In this document: one piece after another, positions 23,556 to 34,778 of the stretch
Numbering within the stretch: position 1 is the stretch's first letter
How the letters are laid out: the number at the start of each line of letters is the position of its first letter
From: Rotaria macrura
Lineage: Eukaryota; Rotifera; Eurotatoria; Philodinida; Philodinidae
Length of the DNA stretch: 64,000 bases
Assembly: GCA_900239685.1 (NCBI GenBank)
Contig: OENT01000661.1
Span: 1 to 64,000, forward strand
Direction of reading: 5' to 3'
Translations under genes and position numbers: made by a program
The notes under the pieces: generated by a model
Seen by the model: the letters and a program-made list of their open reading frames with translations, nothing else
Told to the model about the DNA's origin: nothing
Databases searched by the model: none

Positions 23556-24172
23556 GACCAACAGTCACACTCATGATTTAGTGACAAAGAACAAACTCAA
23601 GAGTAAAATTAACAAAGGCAAGGGGCAAACAGAAGTCGGTAGTAAAAGTCGATTGTCGGATTCTTCCAAAACTCATCGATGAGTCAGAGAACGCGCAAAC
23701 ATGTATATAAATAAATAAAGGAAGCTGCTTTATCATTTTAACCGTCCACTGCTTACTTTCTAAGTGTAAGCCAAGATTTTTCATTGAAATATCAGACTAC
23801 AGTCAGTAAGTATCAAGATGATTTCAAGTAGAAACTGGAGTATGTGAATAGTTACATAGGGGTATCCAAAAGTAGATGCAACGACATTTTAGTACCACAT
23901 ATTAGGCTTGATAAACGCTTCTTTTCGCATAGGATTAAAGAGAAAAAATGCTCTGTCTTTCTATGATATTCGATCATACTTCAGCTGGCACCATAACATC
24001 AAAGCCCTAACAAGACTAGTTTTTTTTCACGTGTAGCGGTTGCCGAAGATCACATTGTCTTCATTATGCATTCTTTTCTTAATTCTTTTCTTTCATTTCT
24101 TGTTAGATTTTATCTTTTGTTCATATTAGTATATCCGAAAATGGAAAATGCATAAACACGTTCAAGAAGCTT

Positions 24173-25195
24173 TTATTTCATCAAATATTCAAAGTAATTG
24201 CCTTGATTATCTACACACAACTGCATTCTTTGAATCCATTTATGAAGTGTTTTTCTAATGGCTTCTTTATCCAAAGAATGCATGAAATCGGTTAGAGCGT
24301 AATATAGCGATTAGAAATTGGTTTGATAAGTTAGATTTCGTTTGATTAAGTCAAGTAACTAGAAATCACAAGGAGATAGTTCAAGAGAAGTGGGTGGTTG
24401 CGGTACTATAGTAACTCCTTCTGAACAAGAGCAATCGAGGACATCTTTAGGAACATGTGCTCCTTCGTTATCATGATGAAATTTTATGGCATGTGGACCT
24501 GAGAGAAGTTTTTTCTTTCTTGATTTCTTGGATAATGGATTGCAAACAGTTTTGATGCAATATTGGTGACGGATAGTTTGTCCACGTTAGACACGATGGA
24601 TTAGAAGAGGACCAGTTGATTTAACGATAATGCAAAACAACGTTTTCAGAGAAAACTTATTTCGTCACACTATTATGGGTGGAGGATCTTCTTTTGCCAC
24701 CCAAGCAGCATTTGACGCTCTCGACTAGTTTGCTGATGGAAAATCACGATTCATCACCTGTTACAACGTCATATAAACGCCATCTTTCTTCTTCGAATCT
24801 TGATAGATTTTCTTTGTGTATTCGAACTCGTTCATTCCGTTGACAATCCGTTAGCTGTTTCAGTATGTAACGAGCAGTAATTTTTCTAAGTCCCAGATAA
24901 TCAGATAATATTCGATGAACGGTGCCATAACTTTGACCAGTAGGCTCTTGTAATTCTGCTATTTTAACATGAGGATTATCACTAACAATACTACAAATTT
25001 TTTCAATATTTTCAAGAATACTCTCAGTTACAGGTCTTCTGGATAGTTCTTCATCTTCAATTTCTTCTCACCCTTCACAAAACCATTGAGCCCAACTTGC
25101 AACTGTTCGATAAGAAGGAGCTTCATCACCAAAAGTAGTGCTTAGCTCGTCGTGAATAGTTCTTTCTTTAATATTAAGTACGGTACGCACTTTTA
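24173..25195 (-). pseudogene. Mariner transposase (DD34D) pseudogene
   Basis: Read in several frames with stops. In order from 25195: KERTIHDELSTTFGDEAPSY (HTH1 region), EEIEDEELSRRPV, ILSDYLGLRKITARYILKQL (HTH2), VVTGDES (first catalytic Asp), then VRRNKFSLKT-type sequence, KFHHDNEGAHVP (second Asp; HDNA is usual) and TSLELSPCDF (third Asp). The end is NQGNYFEYLMK and a stop at 24173. There are 34 residues between the second and third Asp, the mariner spacing. Typical PPYSPDL has become PPTSLEL. At least four stops and several frameshifts make it clearly dead. Its N-terminus is cut by the piggyBac insertion. Confidence 0.85.
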
Positions 25196-25726
25196 CCCTT
25201 TCGCGACGGGGTCCGTATATATATGGACTGAGCTCTCTGACCACATTAACGTTATCATACTTTCTTTCTCTTATCTCCCCAACATCATTACGTCATTGTT
25301 CGACACTACTGTATATATACATGTACATGCTCTTGAGTTCTGACAACGCACTTTGTGACCATCTATGTCATTCTAGTATATTCCCGTACATTTTCAGTCT
25401 TCTTTTCTTTCTACAATCATTGGAGACAATCCTACACGCCTCACTGGACGTCATTTTCCATCTCTAGTTCTAGTAACAGCAGCGAAAAAAGCCTGCACAG
25501 AGATATTGTGTACTTTGTAGTCATACAAACAGATGGGAGAAAAGCGTACTGACACACGTTTTCAGTGTGATGTTTGCGACGTTGGCCTTTGTGCCATAGG
25601 CTGTTTTGAAGAATATCATGCCGTAAAACATTTCTAAATGTTTCTGTGTTTAAATAAAACCCATTGTGAACTTTTTGAAAAAAAAGAAATTTTTGTCAAT
25701 TAAAAAAAACGCCGGTCGCGAAAGAA
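25196..25726 (+). mobile_element. piggyBac-like internally deleted element
   Basis: Left end CCCTTTCGCGACGGGG, right end the complement of TTCTTTCGCGACCGGC. The target is TTAA at the right (25727-25730) and TTTA, probably mutated, at the left (25192-25195). A remnant of a piggyBac transposase C-terminus confirms the family. It lies inside the mariner, interrupting its transposase 5' end. Confidence 0.8.
25490..25637 (+). pseudogene. piggyBac transposase C-terminal Cys-rich domain remnant
   Basis: PAQRYCVLCS in one frame, then after a one-base shift KRTDTRFQCDVCDVGLCAIGCFEEYH, ending at a stop at 25635-25637. The C-x2-C ... R-x-T-x-F-x-C-x2-C-x-(V)-x-L-C-x(3)-CF-x2-YH pattern is the RING-like cysteine-rich domain that ends piggyBac transposases. 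The catalytic domain is missing. Confidence 0.85.
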
Positions 25727-26240
25727 TTAATGTAAAAACAAAAATTTTCTTTGTCCATTGAGAACGAAAATGAAGATTGTTAAGATTCGATTTACCTTTA
25801 CTTCTTTCACTTTCTATATAATAGAATAGTGCACGGCGCGTGCACAACAAGAGGCATCTGTCTTTGTATACATATGATAAATGATAAAGTCTAAGAAGAG
25901 ATGGGAGAAAAGAATTAAGAAAATAATGCATATTGAAGACAATGCAAACTTCTGCGACCACTTCACATGTAAGAAAAACTATTCTTATTAGGACTTTGTT
26001 GTTATGCTGCCAACTGAAGCATGATCAAATAGGGTAGAAAGAAAGAGAAAGTTTTTCTCTGTCCTCCTACGCAAAAAAGAAACTTTTATCAAGCTTAACA
26101 TGTGGTACTAAAATGTCGTTGCCACTACTTTTCGATATCTCTATGTAGATGGGCGTGAGCAGCCGATTTGGTACTCCAAGACATATTTGCTTGTGTAGCC
26201 TTACTTGTTTAACGAAGAAGCGTGATTTTTTTACCAATTG

Positions 26241-27431
26241 TAGTATATATGTCGTAGGACAAATTAAAATCCAGCTCAGTTTTAAATCGAACTAGGATAG
26301 ATTGAAATTTTTATTTTTCCTAGTTGGCTTCAAAATTTTGATCTCAACTATAATAGTTCAGATTGAAATCTACAAAAGTAATTCAAAAATGAAAAATTTT
26401 TCGACCGGCACAGTAATCGCGTAGTCCAATGAAGATCGTCAAAGTTTTGCGTGGTACGAAAGAAAAATGACGATCAATCTTAGATTATAGAAACGAACAA
26501 ATAATTCATGAACTTCGTTTGAGCATATAAGCTTCCTGTGTCATTGAATCTGACACTGAATGTGATCGAATTCGATCAACCAAAGAAATTCTATCAGAAT
26601 CTTGGTCGAGGAATGAGTAAAAGATCTGACGAGAAAATATTAATTTATTATTTGGGTACCAATCAGCAGCTGATGCCACCATTAGCGGTCTGTCAGGACC
26701 CTATAGCGGATGTTGTCGGATTCTAATCCTAAGGAACCCAATGTCGTTCCGAAACCAGAATTCCGTCGGTTTTATAGAAATTCATCATAAAGTCCGAGCG
26801 GATCCCGTTGTCAGAATGAATCTCCTGGGTTACTTCGTGCCACGTTTTGTGCCTGCTCAGCAGCTGTATGGCATTCGTTGATTTTTTCAAATACATTTTC
26901 AACTGCCACCATGAGTAACTTTTTTTCGATGCGTACAAAATGTCTTGTTCATCTGTTTTCATCAAATCAAAGTGCTTCTTTGCCCAATTGTAACTGTGCC
27001 TATTTTTTTCGTTCAACACCCTTCAGAATCTTCACGACTTGACAGAAAATATTCGTCTCAATAAAATATTTGCTCTTTTTTCCCACTGAGTGTTGTCACG
27101 AATTCGTTCAAGTTCGTGTAGAATACTGACTCTATTCTGATAAACACACTGATGAATCTTTTTGTTGAATTTACTATTTAAAGTTTCAACTACAAAGATC
27201 CATCTATTTCGAATTGCATTCACTTATTTACTTGTGGATAGAAGTTTTAGTTTCACACATTTCAATCTGAACTAGTTGAGATCAAAATATTTCGTTCTGA
27301 ACTTGTCAGCTGTGAATAGTTCAGATCAAAATTTTGAAGACAACTAGGAAAAATGAAAATTTCAGTCCGGGATAGTTCGATTTAAAACTGAACTGGAGTT
27401 TAATTTGTCCTGTGACATATATATAGTACTA
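26241..27431 (-). mobile_element. TIR element of unknown superfamily, 1.2 kb
   Basis: The inverted arms (about 26241-26372 and 27235-27431) share GGACAAATTAAA, CAGTTTTAAATCGAACTA and TTCAAAATTTTGATCT. They extend outward through TATATATGTC. Target duplications are not obvious. Broken minus-strand ORFs lie inside. Confidence 0.7.
26729..27223 (-). pseudogene. Unidentified broken ORF within the TIR element
   Basis: Two segments in the same frame (27223-27032 and 27019-26729) are separated by two stops, about 165 codons in all. Visible: RWIFVVETLNSKFNKKIHQC, RVSILHELERIRDNTQWEKR, SWWQLKMYLKKSTNAIQLL. Position between the TIRs suggests a transposase or accessory remnant. I do not recognise the family and no DDE residues can be assigned. 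Confidence 0.45.
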
Positions 27432-27627
27432 ATGATCGGTCACTGTTTGAGCTCTATGTGGTACTAGAGAATAAAGATTATCAGGTTCATCTTTATAATC
27501 ATTATCTTAAACGTACTTCAAATCCAGTTTAAAAGGATACATTACTTCGTGCTAGGAAATTTAGAACGACATAAATTGGTGGCAAGGTTATTATTAAGTT
27601 GTCAGAAAATAAAACTTATCATAGTGT

Positions 27628-28165
27628 TTATTTACGAATAGGTTGTTTGTTCAAATTCATATTACATAGAGCAGAAACAAGTTGTGCAACTTTCGTTATC
27701 TTATGGAAATCATCAATAGCTCCTCTGTAATTACTAACAAAAATGACATAGGTTTTAAGACACTGATTGATATTTTCAATAGCCACTCTTGCACTATGAA
27801 TACTTCGACTGAAATTTGTCTTCCTCAGCCGATTCACCTCCATGAGGTTTCTTTCTTGGAGTACCGACGTATTCTTCACCAATATCATATTTGTCAGCAA
27901 TAATTTTTACAGAGCCATTTACATGTTCGAATGGTCTTGACTCTCTTAGTATTGTGATATCCGGTAAATTGCCTTTGTAACATTCGGGAACATGCACTAT
28001 TCTATGATGAATACCACAAGATATTTGTACTTTTTGCCTGATAGTATGCTTTACGTTGAGTTGAATCACCAGGTTGAGGAATTGCGATGAAAGTTAAACG
28101 AACTATTAATTTATGATGTTCTTCAGAACCATGTGTTGTAGTTCTGTCGGACATATCAGCAGGCA
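27628..28165 (-). pseudogene. DDE_Tnp_4-type transposase fragment (Harbinger/ISL2EU-like)
   Basis: Minus-strand catalytic region read in three frames. First IAIPQPGDSTQRKAYYQAK (cf. the P-x-P-x(3)-Q-x2-YYS-x-KK motif). Then QISCGIHHRIVHVPECYKGNLPDITILRES (the G-x2-HD-x-TILRES motif, His changed to Pro) with IIADKYDIGEEYVGTPRKKP (D-x-GY and TP-x-KKP). Then FSRSIHSARVAIENINQCLK (the R-x2-VE-N motif supplying Glu). Frameshifts fall near 28040 and 27815. No start, DNA-binding domain or element ends are visible. Such transposases belong to PIF/Harbinger and ISL2EU superfamilies; which one is uncertain. Confidence 0.78.
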
Positions 28166-28301
28166 ATTGAGTTTAATTCTGGATATACACATGCAAGCAA
28201 AATATCAAGAACTGACGATAACAAATAATCTACTGTCTTTTGAGTCAGATTCAACTCTGTACTCTCTAAAACAAAATCGTATCCCATAAAACCCGGAGAG
28301 G

Positions 28302-28403
28302 GTTTCCGAGTTTGTTACTATCTGAAACTCTTTAAGGGCTTTCGAGACTTTGGGAACCAAGAAACGAAGTATAAAAACTCCTTCGCATACCAAACTCGGA
28401 AAC
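28302..28403. repeat. Perfect 13-bp inverted repeat
   Basis: GTTTCCGAGTTTG at 28302-28314 and its exact complement CAAACTCGGAAAC at 28391-28403, with 76 bp between them. Could be the ends of a miniature element or a hairpin. Confidence 0.55.
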
Positions 28404-30671
28404 GGATTCATGATTTCCGACGTTGCATTATTCCCAATCTAAACTGAGAACCATCCGACCGCTATAAACCAGGTCGATCGTTCTGCACACCGGACCCTGC
28501 CAGAGCAGACAATAAAGATGTGGATAAGTTTTGTATCCTGCCGGAACACTTGGATAATTGCTGGAACGTAGCAGGACTCATTCCGGAAACTTCACCTAAG
28601 TTTTTCCAATAATTTCCACTGACTTTTCTTGTAAAACACAGTAAGTTAGTAGTACTCAGTAGAAAAGCATGGCACGTTTGTCGGCATGGGTACCGCTTCC
28701 AATTTGCCATCTACTTCACGTGCTTTGCTACAGTATTTGGTCACCGTACCACATTTTTTCTACCAGTTCCTGCAACATCAGGTTCATGAAATCACCGACT
28801 TGGGATGTTGAATCTAAATGCAAATGAAACAGTTCATAAGCTTTTAACTTTTGAAATCGAACTCACCATTATAAATTCTTCATTATACCTAAAATTGAAG
28901 ACACAGATAAAAAACTGATCATTTTCTCTTCGACTCATATGACCCTTGACTTCATAAGAGAGAAGTATTACGTGCAAATACTGATATCGATATAACTGCT
29001 CCTATAATTGATACCATGAAAAGTGACAGGTACTTTTCCACAATCTCAAATGCACAAAAAGCTTTATAAGGATTCTATTAAATCAGTGCATCATTCACTG
29101 ATAACTTACAAAAGAAGCAAATCATCTACATCCGCCAGAATTTCCATTATTACACTATTCTGCCACTATAAATGCTATATCTTTATAAGATATTCGTATT
29201 CGCTCAACAAACCGATCACAAAACCCCATAATGAAGAACTTATATTTTGACGAAGTGGTAAAGCTCATTCGACAAGTTTCGTTTCTTAGCAATACAAGTT
29301 CAGTTTAAGAAAATGATAATGAATTCGAATTCCTGGGCCCCGATAACCTATTCCAAAGTTCCATAAAAATGGAGAAAGGAAATAAGATAAAAAATTTTAC
29401 TTTTCAGCAGTTGAATTTCCGATTGTCCTGCTTTCTAAACAATGGAAGCTCGGATCGAACAAGAAATAATGGAGTCGAATTTCCTTCAGTGAAGTGGTGT
29501 TATTATTTTGATCACTCGACGGAAAGGTCTTTAAAAAACTACCGTTTGATGTATTTTCGTAATCATCAGGAGGATTGCGTGATGGATTTTTTTTCATTTA
29601 GTGATTTTTTCCGTTTGGGAATAACTCATCAGGTTTCCGCTTGTTAGATAGAACTCACCAGTATTATTTATGTTTTCCTACTTTATGTTGCATATCGGCA
29701 TGTGTGCCGAAGGAGGAGCTTTTTATGTCATTTCTGTATGCTTCAGTCGTATTATTTCTCCGGAATCTGGCAGTTATATAAATAATTCCAGTGCAGAATT
29801 TCTTCAGTGGAATCCGGTATAAGCTTTAAAGGATAAAAGACAGAATCACATATTTGTTTCGCTAAAAATATATTTGTGTCCAAAATCTAAATTGATCTTT
29901 GATCATCAATAATTCAAAATTGAGACTTCTTATAAATTTTATGATTGAATAATATGGTTTCAAAAATATGGGGTCCTTTCTGGTTTCGACAAGGGGATGA
30001 ATAAGTGAGTGACCCGTATTTAAGCTAGTTATAAACACTAAAAAGCAATTTCAATTGAACTAATGATACCTAAAATTTGGCAGAAATGAAGATTTGGAAA
30101 GAAAATTTGAACGCGTAAAACGTTTTTCTTAGATATTTTGAACACTTATTATGGGCTGTTTTGTGAAACATTCCAATTTTTTACAAAAGTGGAAATCTTA
30201 AGAGACCCAATAACACATGGAAACCGATTTCTGTATTCTAGTATACTTTTTCGACACTCTTTACGCTCAGAAACCTAAAAGATTTCTTTGAAAACGTTTG
30301 AAAATCTCACAAACTCTCTCGCAAACATTTTCGGGATTCTGTAAGGGTCTCCGAACCGGTTTGGGTTCTTTAGGAAACGGACTATTTTTTTAGAAAGCAA
30401 GTCGACTCACGTATCTTGTGCTCATTCGAAATATCATATTATTAAAAGGTGAAAGACAAACTCTTCTGCTCGAAAATTGTCAAATAATGAAATAAAAAAT
30501 TCTATTAGTTGTTTTGAAAAGCACCTAAATGAAAAATAAATCTTCAATCATCAAATATCGAGGTAAAAATGATATAAAAAATTAGAGTATAGAGCATTTG
30601 GAATTCACAAAATAATGCTTTCATAGAAGAAAAAAATTCAACTTCATGTGACAAAAAAGTCATTATTTTTC
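28404..30671. other. No gene recognised
   Basis: The best ORF (29369-29647, plus) has no recognisable motif and sits in AT-rich sequence. No repeat structure could be supported. Confidence 0.45.
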
Positions 30672-30776
30672 AGAGGATCACCAAGTTTGAGTGGTATTGA
30701 TCATTTATTAGTAGGTAAAAAAGTAAATGTTGTGTACATTGCTACAGATTCTGATAGAGAAAGAAGTTCTATATGA
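30672..30776 (+). pseudogene. Possible TOPRIM-like fragment
   Basis: A 34-codon open frame reads SLSGIDHLLVGKKVNVVYIATDSDRERSSI before a stop. IATDSDRE followed by one or two small residues resembles the D-x-D-R-E-G-E metal-binding core of TOPRIM domains (topoisomerases, DUF3854-type primase-like proteins). It is too short to assign and nothing coding-like continues on either side. Confidence 0.3.
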
Positions 30777-32240
30777 AAGCGGTCTATTAGCGATGAATAT
30801 AAGCCTAACTCTGATTAGCTTTTAATTCAAAGCTGTTTTTTAAGGATTTTATTGGATGCTTCATGTTTTTAATATTCTGGTACTTTCATAAAGTTATACG
30901 ATATTTGGAATCAGCACACTTAGGTCTATTAATATATAATGACTGATAATAGAACGACGAGAAAAATATTGGGGATACATGGTGGGGTCGCAGGCATGCA
31001 AATCACCAGTGTCAATTTTTGGAGAATATAGTTGAAAAAGTAAGCCGGTATACTGGCGCTTTCGATAACCCAGAAGCCCTCACACTCACCGTGAGCATGA
31101 GCGACCACTCCTCACACTCATATAAACGATCATAAGTAGGAACGGTACACCTCTGATACCCACACTCTACTTGCATATAGTTGCCTGTATTCACTTTTGG
31201 AACAGTCAACTAGAAATATTCCGCATATTCGATTGACATCAGATTCATACATGTTCTTTTATTTATCATCACGAACATCAGTGATAAGAGACAGACAGTA
31301 AAAGATGCCCGACAAACGTACTTTAAGGTATGTGGCACAACATTAACTGAAGAGAGTCAGCCGAATCGAAAACAAAAAGCGTGTCTTACAGACTGCTAAT
31401 TTAGGTATTCAGCTGTTTATTAAAGCCGAATATGTCTGTTCATATGTTGTCGATCATCCAGTCTGACATTTAAACTTTCATTCCTGCCACCATTGACAAG
31501 TTTCTCATATCCGAGCATGGCTCAAAGTTTCTAATATTCGAAAGAAATTACTCATCTCACCGTTTTAAATACTCTTTTATCGTTCGTTCTAACTATAGCA
31601 TCCTATCAGACATTATACTATTTTTACCTAAAAACCATCAGGATAACATCGTCTAATGATATATTTCGAAACCTTTCGTTGTCTTCATGGTACTATGTCA
31701 TCACCTACCATGCTCTACTGTTCATCATTTAAATACTCTACGATGTCTCTTTTGTCAGCATGTGCTTTATGTGTGGTAATATTACCTTCCTCCGTTGCTG
31801 AAAAACATTTGAGATGCCGTGATTCACGCATCCTCATAGTTTTTACTGTTCTCCATAAACTTCACATCGAGAACTCAAACTCAATGAGGCACGAAGGCTT
31901 TCAACCTCAATTCCGTGTCTTCCATACATGCATGCGGAAGCACTTTCATGGTTTACTGTAAAAACTGCTCTTGGTCAGCAGACTCTTAATTTTAGTCTTT
32001 GTATGGTCATTTGTGCCACTCGCTTATTACAGACAAACAGACATAGGTGAATTACAGTTTCTAGAACCTAGCCATTCAGTTTAGGGAACATGGACTTGAC
32101 TTGATCAAAAATTCTTTCTCTAACGATACATCCATTAGAAAACATTTTCGTAACTACTTTTTACGAAATATGCATTAACTAATGCATTTCCCATGGTTGA
32201 CTAATTGTTTAACTCACAAAATTTACGTGAAACTTTTTAT
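30777..32240. other. No gene recognised; contains dispersed repeat copy 2
   Basis: A 101-codon plus-strand ORF (31656-31961) lacks recognisable features. The only structured part is the repeat at 31997-32095. Confidence 0.45.
31997..32095 (+). repeat. Dispersed repeat, copy 2
   Basis: ATGGTCATTTGTGCCAC, TTACAGACAAACAGACA, TAGGTGAATTACAG and CAGTTTAGGGAA match blocks of the copy at 8690-8825 in the same order. Confidence 0.55.
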
Positions 32241-33690
32241 GGGTAGGTCTGAGATGGAATTATACACAGTTGCCGACAAAAGTAGGTACCCTCTAAAGTG
32301 ATACTATAGTCTAACAGTTTCAACTGATCTTTTGCGAGAATGTCAGTCTCATGGAACCCTGATCGCAAACACCACCCTGCTTTCAATTGATTACCGTTTG
32401 CAGAAGATATCATTTGTACATCGTCATCGCCTTGCAAAAGTCACATCTAGATCATTTTTTGACTTTAACTTTCGCACAACCCGTCATCCGCAACCTCAGA
32501 GATGCAGATATCATTAGTAAAATTTTGGCAGGAAGTAGTGGAGATCCGAAGTTCTCACTGAAAACTTCTACCAAGTAGAAAATCCTTTTTTTTCAGTTGG
32601 GAATCGAATTTTCGAGCTAAAATTTATCAATGCAGCGGAACATTGTACCAATGGCTCCATAGATTTCTGGTACAATTTTCAGAGTCGTGGATTTATGTAG
32701 AGCTGAGATATAGTCATTGGAAGAATTCATCATACCACACTTTGCCTATAAATGGAGCAACATTATTGTGTGGCGACCTTTGGACCAAAGCAGCTATATA
32801 AGCAAGGCGACAACCAGCACCAAAAAAGCAGAAATTCATTTCAGAATGACCTAACACTGCGAATTAAAAGTTTCTGAGACAATATTCTCCTTCCATGCCT
32901 GCAATAAACCGTTGGCACTGCCATTAAGCGAGTCGTACTGTCAAACACTAGCGAGTTTACTCTCAGCTTTGTGGAAATTCTCTTTTTTGGTCGAAATAAT
33001 TCAGAGGATGTGTACAAAAATCTGATTCCATGAAGCAGAAACTCTCTCGGGTCAGTAACATGGTTTTGAGGTGAAACGCTTCGTAACAGAGAAGTATATC
33101 GTGCATAGAAACGCTATTAGTGGTGGGTGTGGGGGGTGGTTGAAGAAATTGAAGAGAAGTACCTTCTTATAAACTTTTAGCTCACAGATTCGTTCTCCTA
33201 AAATGAATTCTTGAATTTCTTTGATGCTAGTTGTCCCCCTGAATACCTAACTGTTTGGACCTAAAGCTCACCGCATGATACCGTGGCTTCATTGATCAAT
33301 ACTAGCTCAAGTTATCGATTACAAACTGATAAAAAGGATTTTCTACTTGGTAGAAGTTTTCAGTACGAATTTCATATCTCCGCTAATTTCCGCGAGAATT
33401 TCACTAATGAAATCTGCATCTCTGAACTTTCGAATGAAGAGCTACGATAAAGTGACTGTCAAAAAATGATCGAGATATGATCTTGATAAGGTGATGACGA
33501 TGTACAAGTGATATCTTCAGCAAATCTCAACCAATTGAGGGCGTGTTGGTACTTGCTATCGGGGTTCATTGAGGCCGACTTTCCTGCAAAAGATCAGTTC
33601 AAATCGATGGAATATAATATCACTTTGGGGGGGGGGGCTACTTTTCTCCGTCATTGTAAATGGTCTCACAAATCCACCGACCTGGGCTAT
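32241..33690. mobile_element. Foldback-type element, 1.45 kb, ~400 bp arms
   Basis: 32241-32650 pairs with the complement of 33270-33690, for example GAAAACTTCTACCAAGTAGAAAATCC on both arms, AAAGTGATA and CTGATCTTTTGC. Matching small ORFs in the arms are by-products of the repeat. An inner spacer of about 600 bp includes a lone G-rich tract at 33120-33140. No transposase and no clear target duplication. Confidence 0.75.
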
Positions 33691-34599
33691 GGCTAACCAA
33701 TGGAAGCTCTAATCTAAAAGGTATTCATATCTATCCAATCCAGTGGACATCGCTGTCCACATAGGTCGACTCAGTTTTCTGTCTTAAATTCAGATATGAC
33801 ACTTTTGTGGCGTCAAATGAGATTTTTCATTTTGAAAACCATAAAGTGTTAGTCTAAAATGGGACTAAGAAGGTCTCAAGAATAGGATTGTGAGCAAAAG
33901 TACTATAAAAGATCTCAATTTTCAAGTGGAAAACATTGTCACTAGAAAGCGTACATTTAGTTGCACTCATGGTTAAGAAACGTTACCACGGCTCCTGTTG
34001 AAACTCTGATTTCGTACGGTTGACAGAATATTAAGATAGATAATCATACCTAATCGGGGCAGTATTTACCAACTATCGACAGAATGCATCGAATATTCAA
34101 CACGTACTCATAGTTGTTAGTAGAGAAAAGAATTCTGTGTCAAATGAGCTTGTTGTCGACTAAATAGAGCCATATTTTAATGAAGTTTCTGGTCAAAGCT
34201 AGTTTTCAAGACTTTCAGGAGATCCTTTCTATCTTTCATATTACCTAAGTTCTTTTGAAAGCAAATGAAATATTTGTAATCAGTTCGCTTCATGCTATTA
34301 AATTAAAAGTTTTGTAATAGGACAGTGATAAAAGACTTTTTGTCGATACTAATGGAACCCTACGTGTGAAAATTGGGTTGTGATAAAGCAGAAAAAATAT
34401 AAAATTTTGATAATTAGTGATGGCTCGATGCTGATTCTCAAGATATTAAAAATACGTTCAGATTATTCGGGACTATTGGTCCGTATTTCGACGCAACTTT
34501 TCACGTATCAGAATGTGCTTAATGTGTGATAATGAACTAATGAACCAATAATCACCAACTACATGCTTTCGTTTATCTCATATTGCTTCATATAAATTT
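33691..34599. other. No gene recognised
   Basis: AT-rich spacer upstream of the KY-like gene with no supported feature. Confidence 0.45.
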
Positions 34600-34685
34600 T
34601 TCTGTAAAGTAAGAGGTACTTCACTTCACTTTTCTGGTAAAGTAAGGTTACTTTACTTTACTGTATAAAGTAAAGATAAAGTACC
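34600..34685. repeat. GTAAAGTA/TACTTTAC low-complexity tract
   Basis: Alternating GTAAAGTAAGG, TACTTTACTTTAC and GTAAAGATAAAGTA form short inverted repeats 95-180 bp upstream of the KY-like start codon. A regulatory role is possible but unproven. Confidence 0.45.
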
Positions 34686-34778
34686 ACCCCTTGTTTATAC
34701 TTATTCTTTCTTCACACAGAAACGCAACACTTGTTGTGAAAAGACAACAGCCCGACCGTACCTTCATTGAAGCAAATA

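Larger units (their letters stand above)
23859..26141 (-). mobile_element. Mariner-type element with ~150 bp TIRs, carrying a piggyBac insertion
   Basis: Flanked by TA (23857-23858 and 26142-26143). The TIRs, about 23859-24010 and 25990-26141, share blocks such as CAACGACATTTTAGTACCACAT and GATCAT(A/G)CTTCAG(C/T)TGGCA. The transposase lies on the minus strand. The length of 2.28 kb exceeds a usual mariner; 531 bp of the excess is a second transposon at 25196-25726. Confidence 0.85.

Noticed and set aside
32237-33696. ORFs with shared MISSANxNQLxA sequence
   Set aside because: They lie in the two arms of the foldback at 32241-33690 and are consequences of it.
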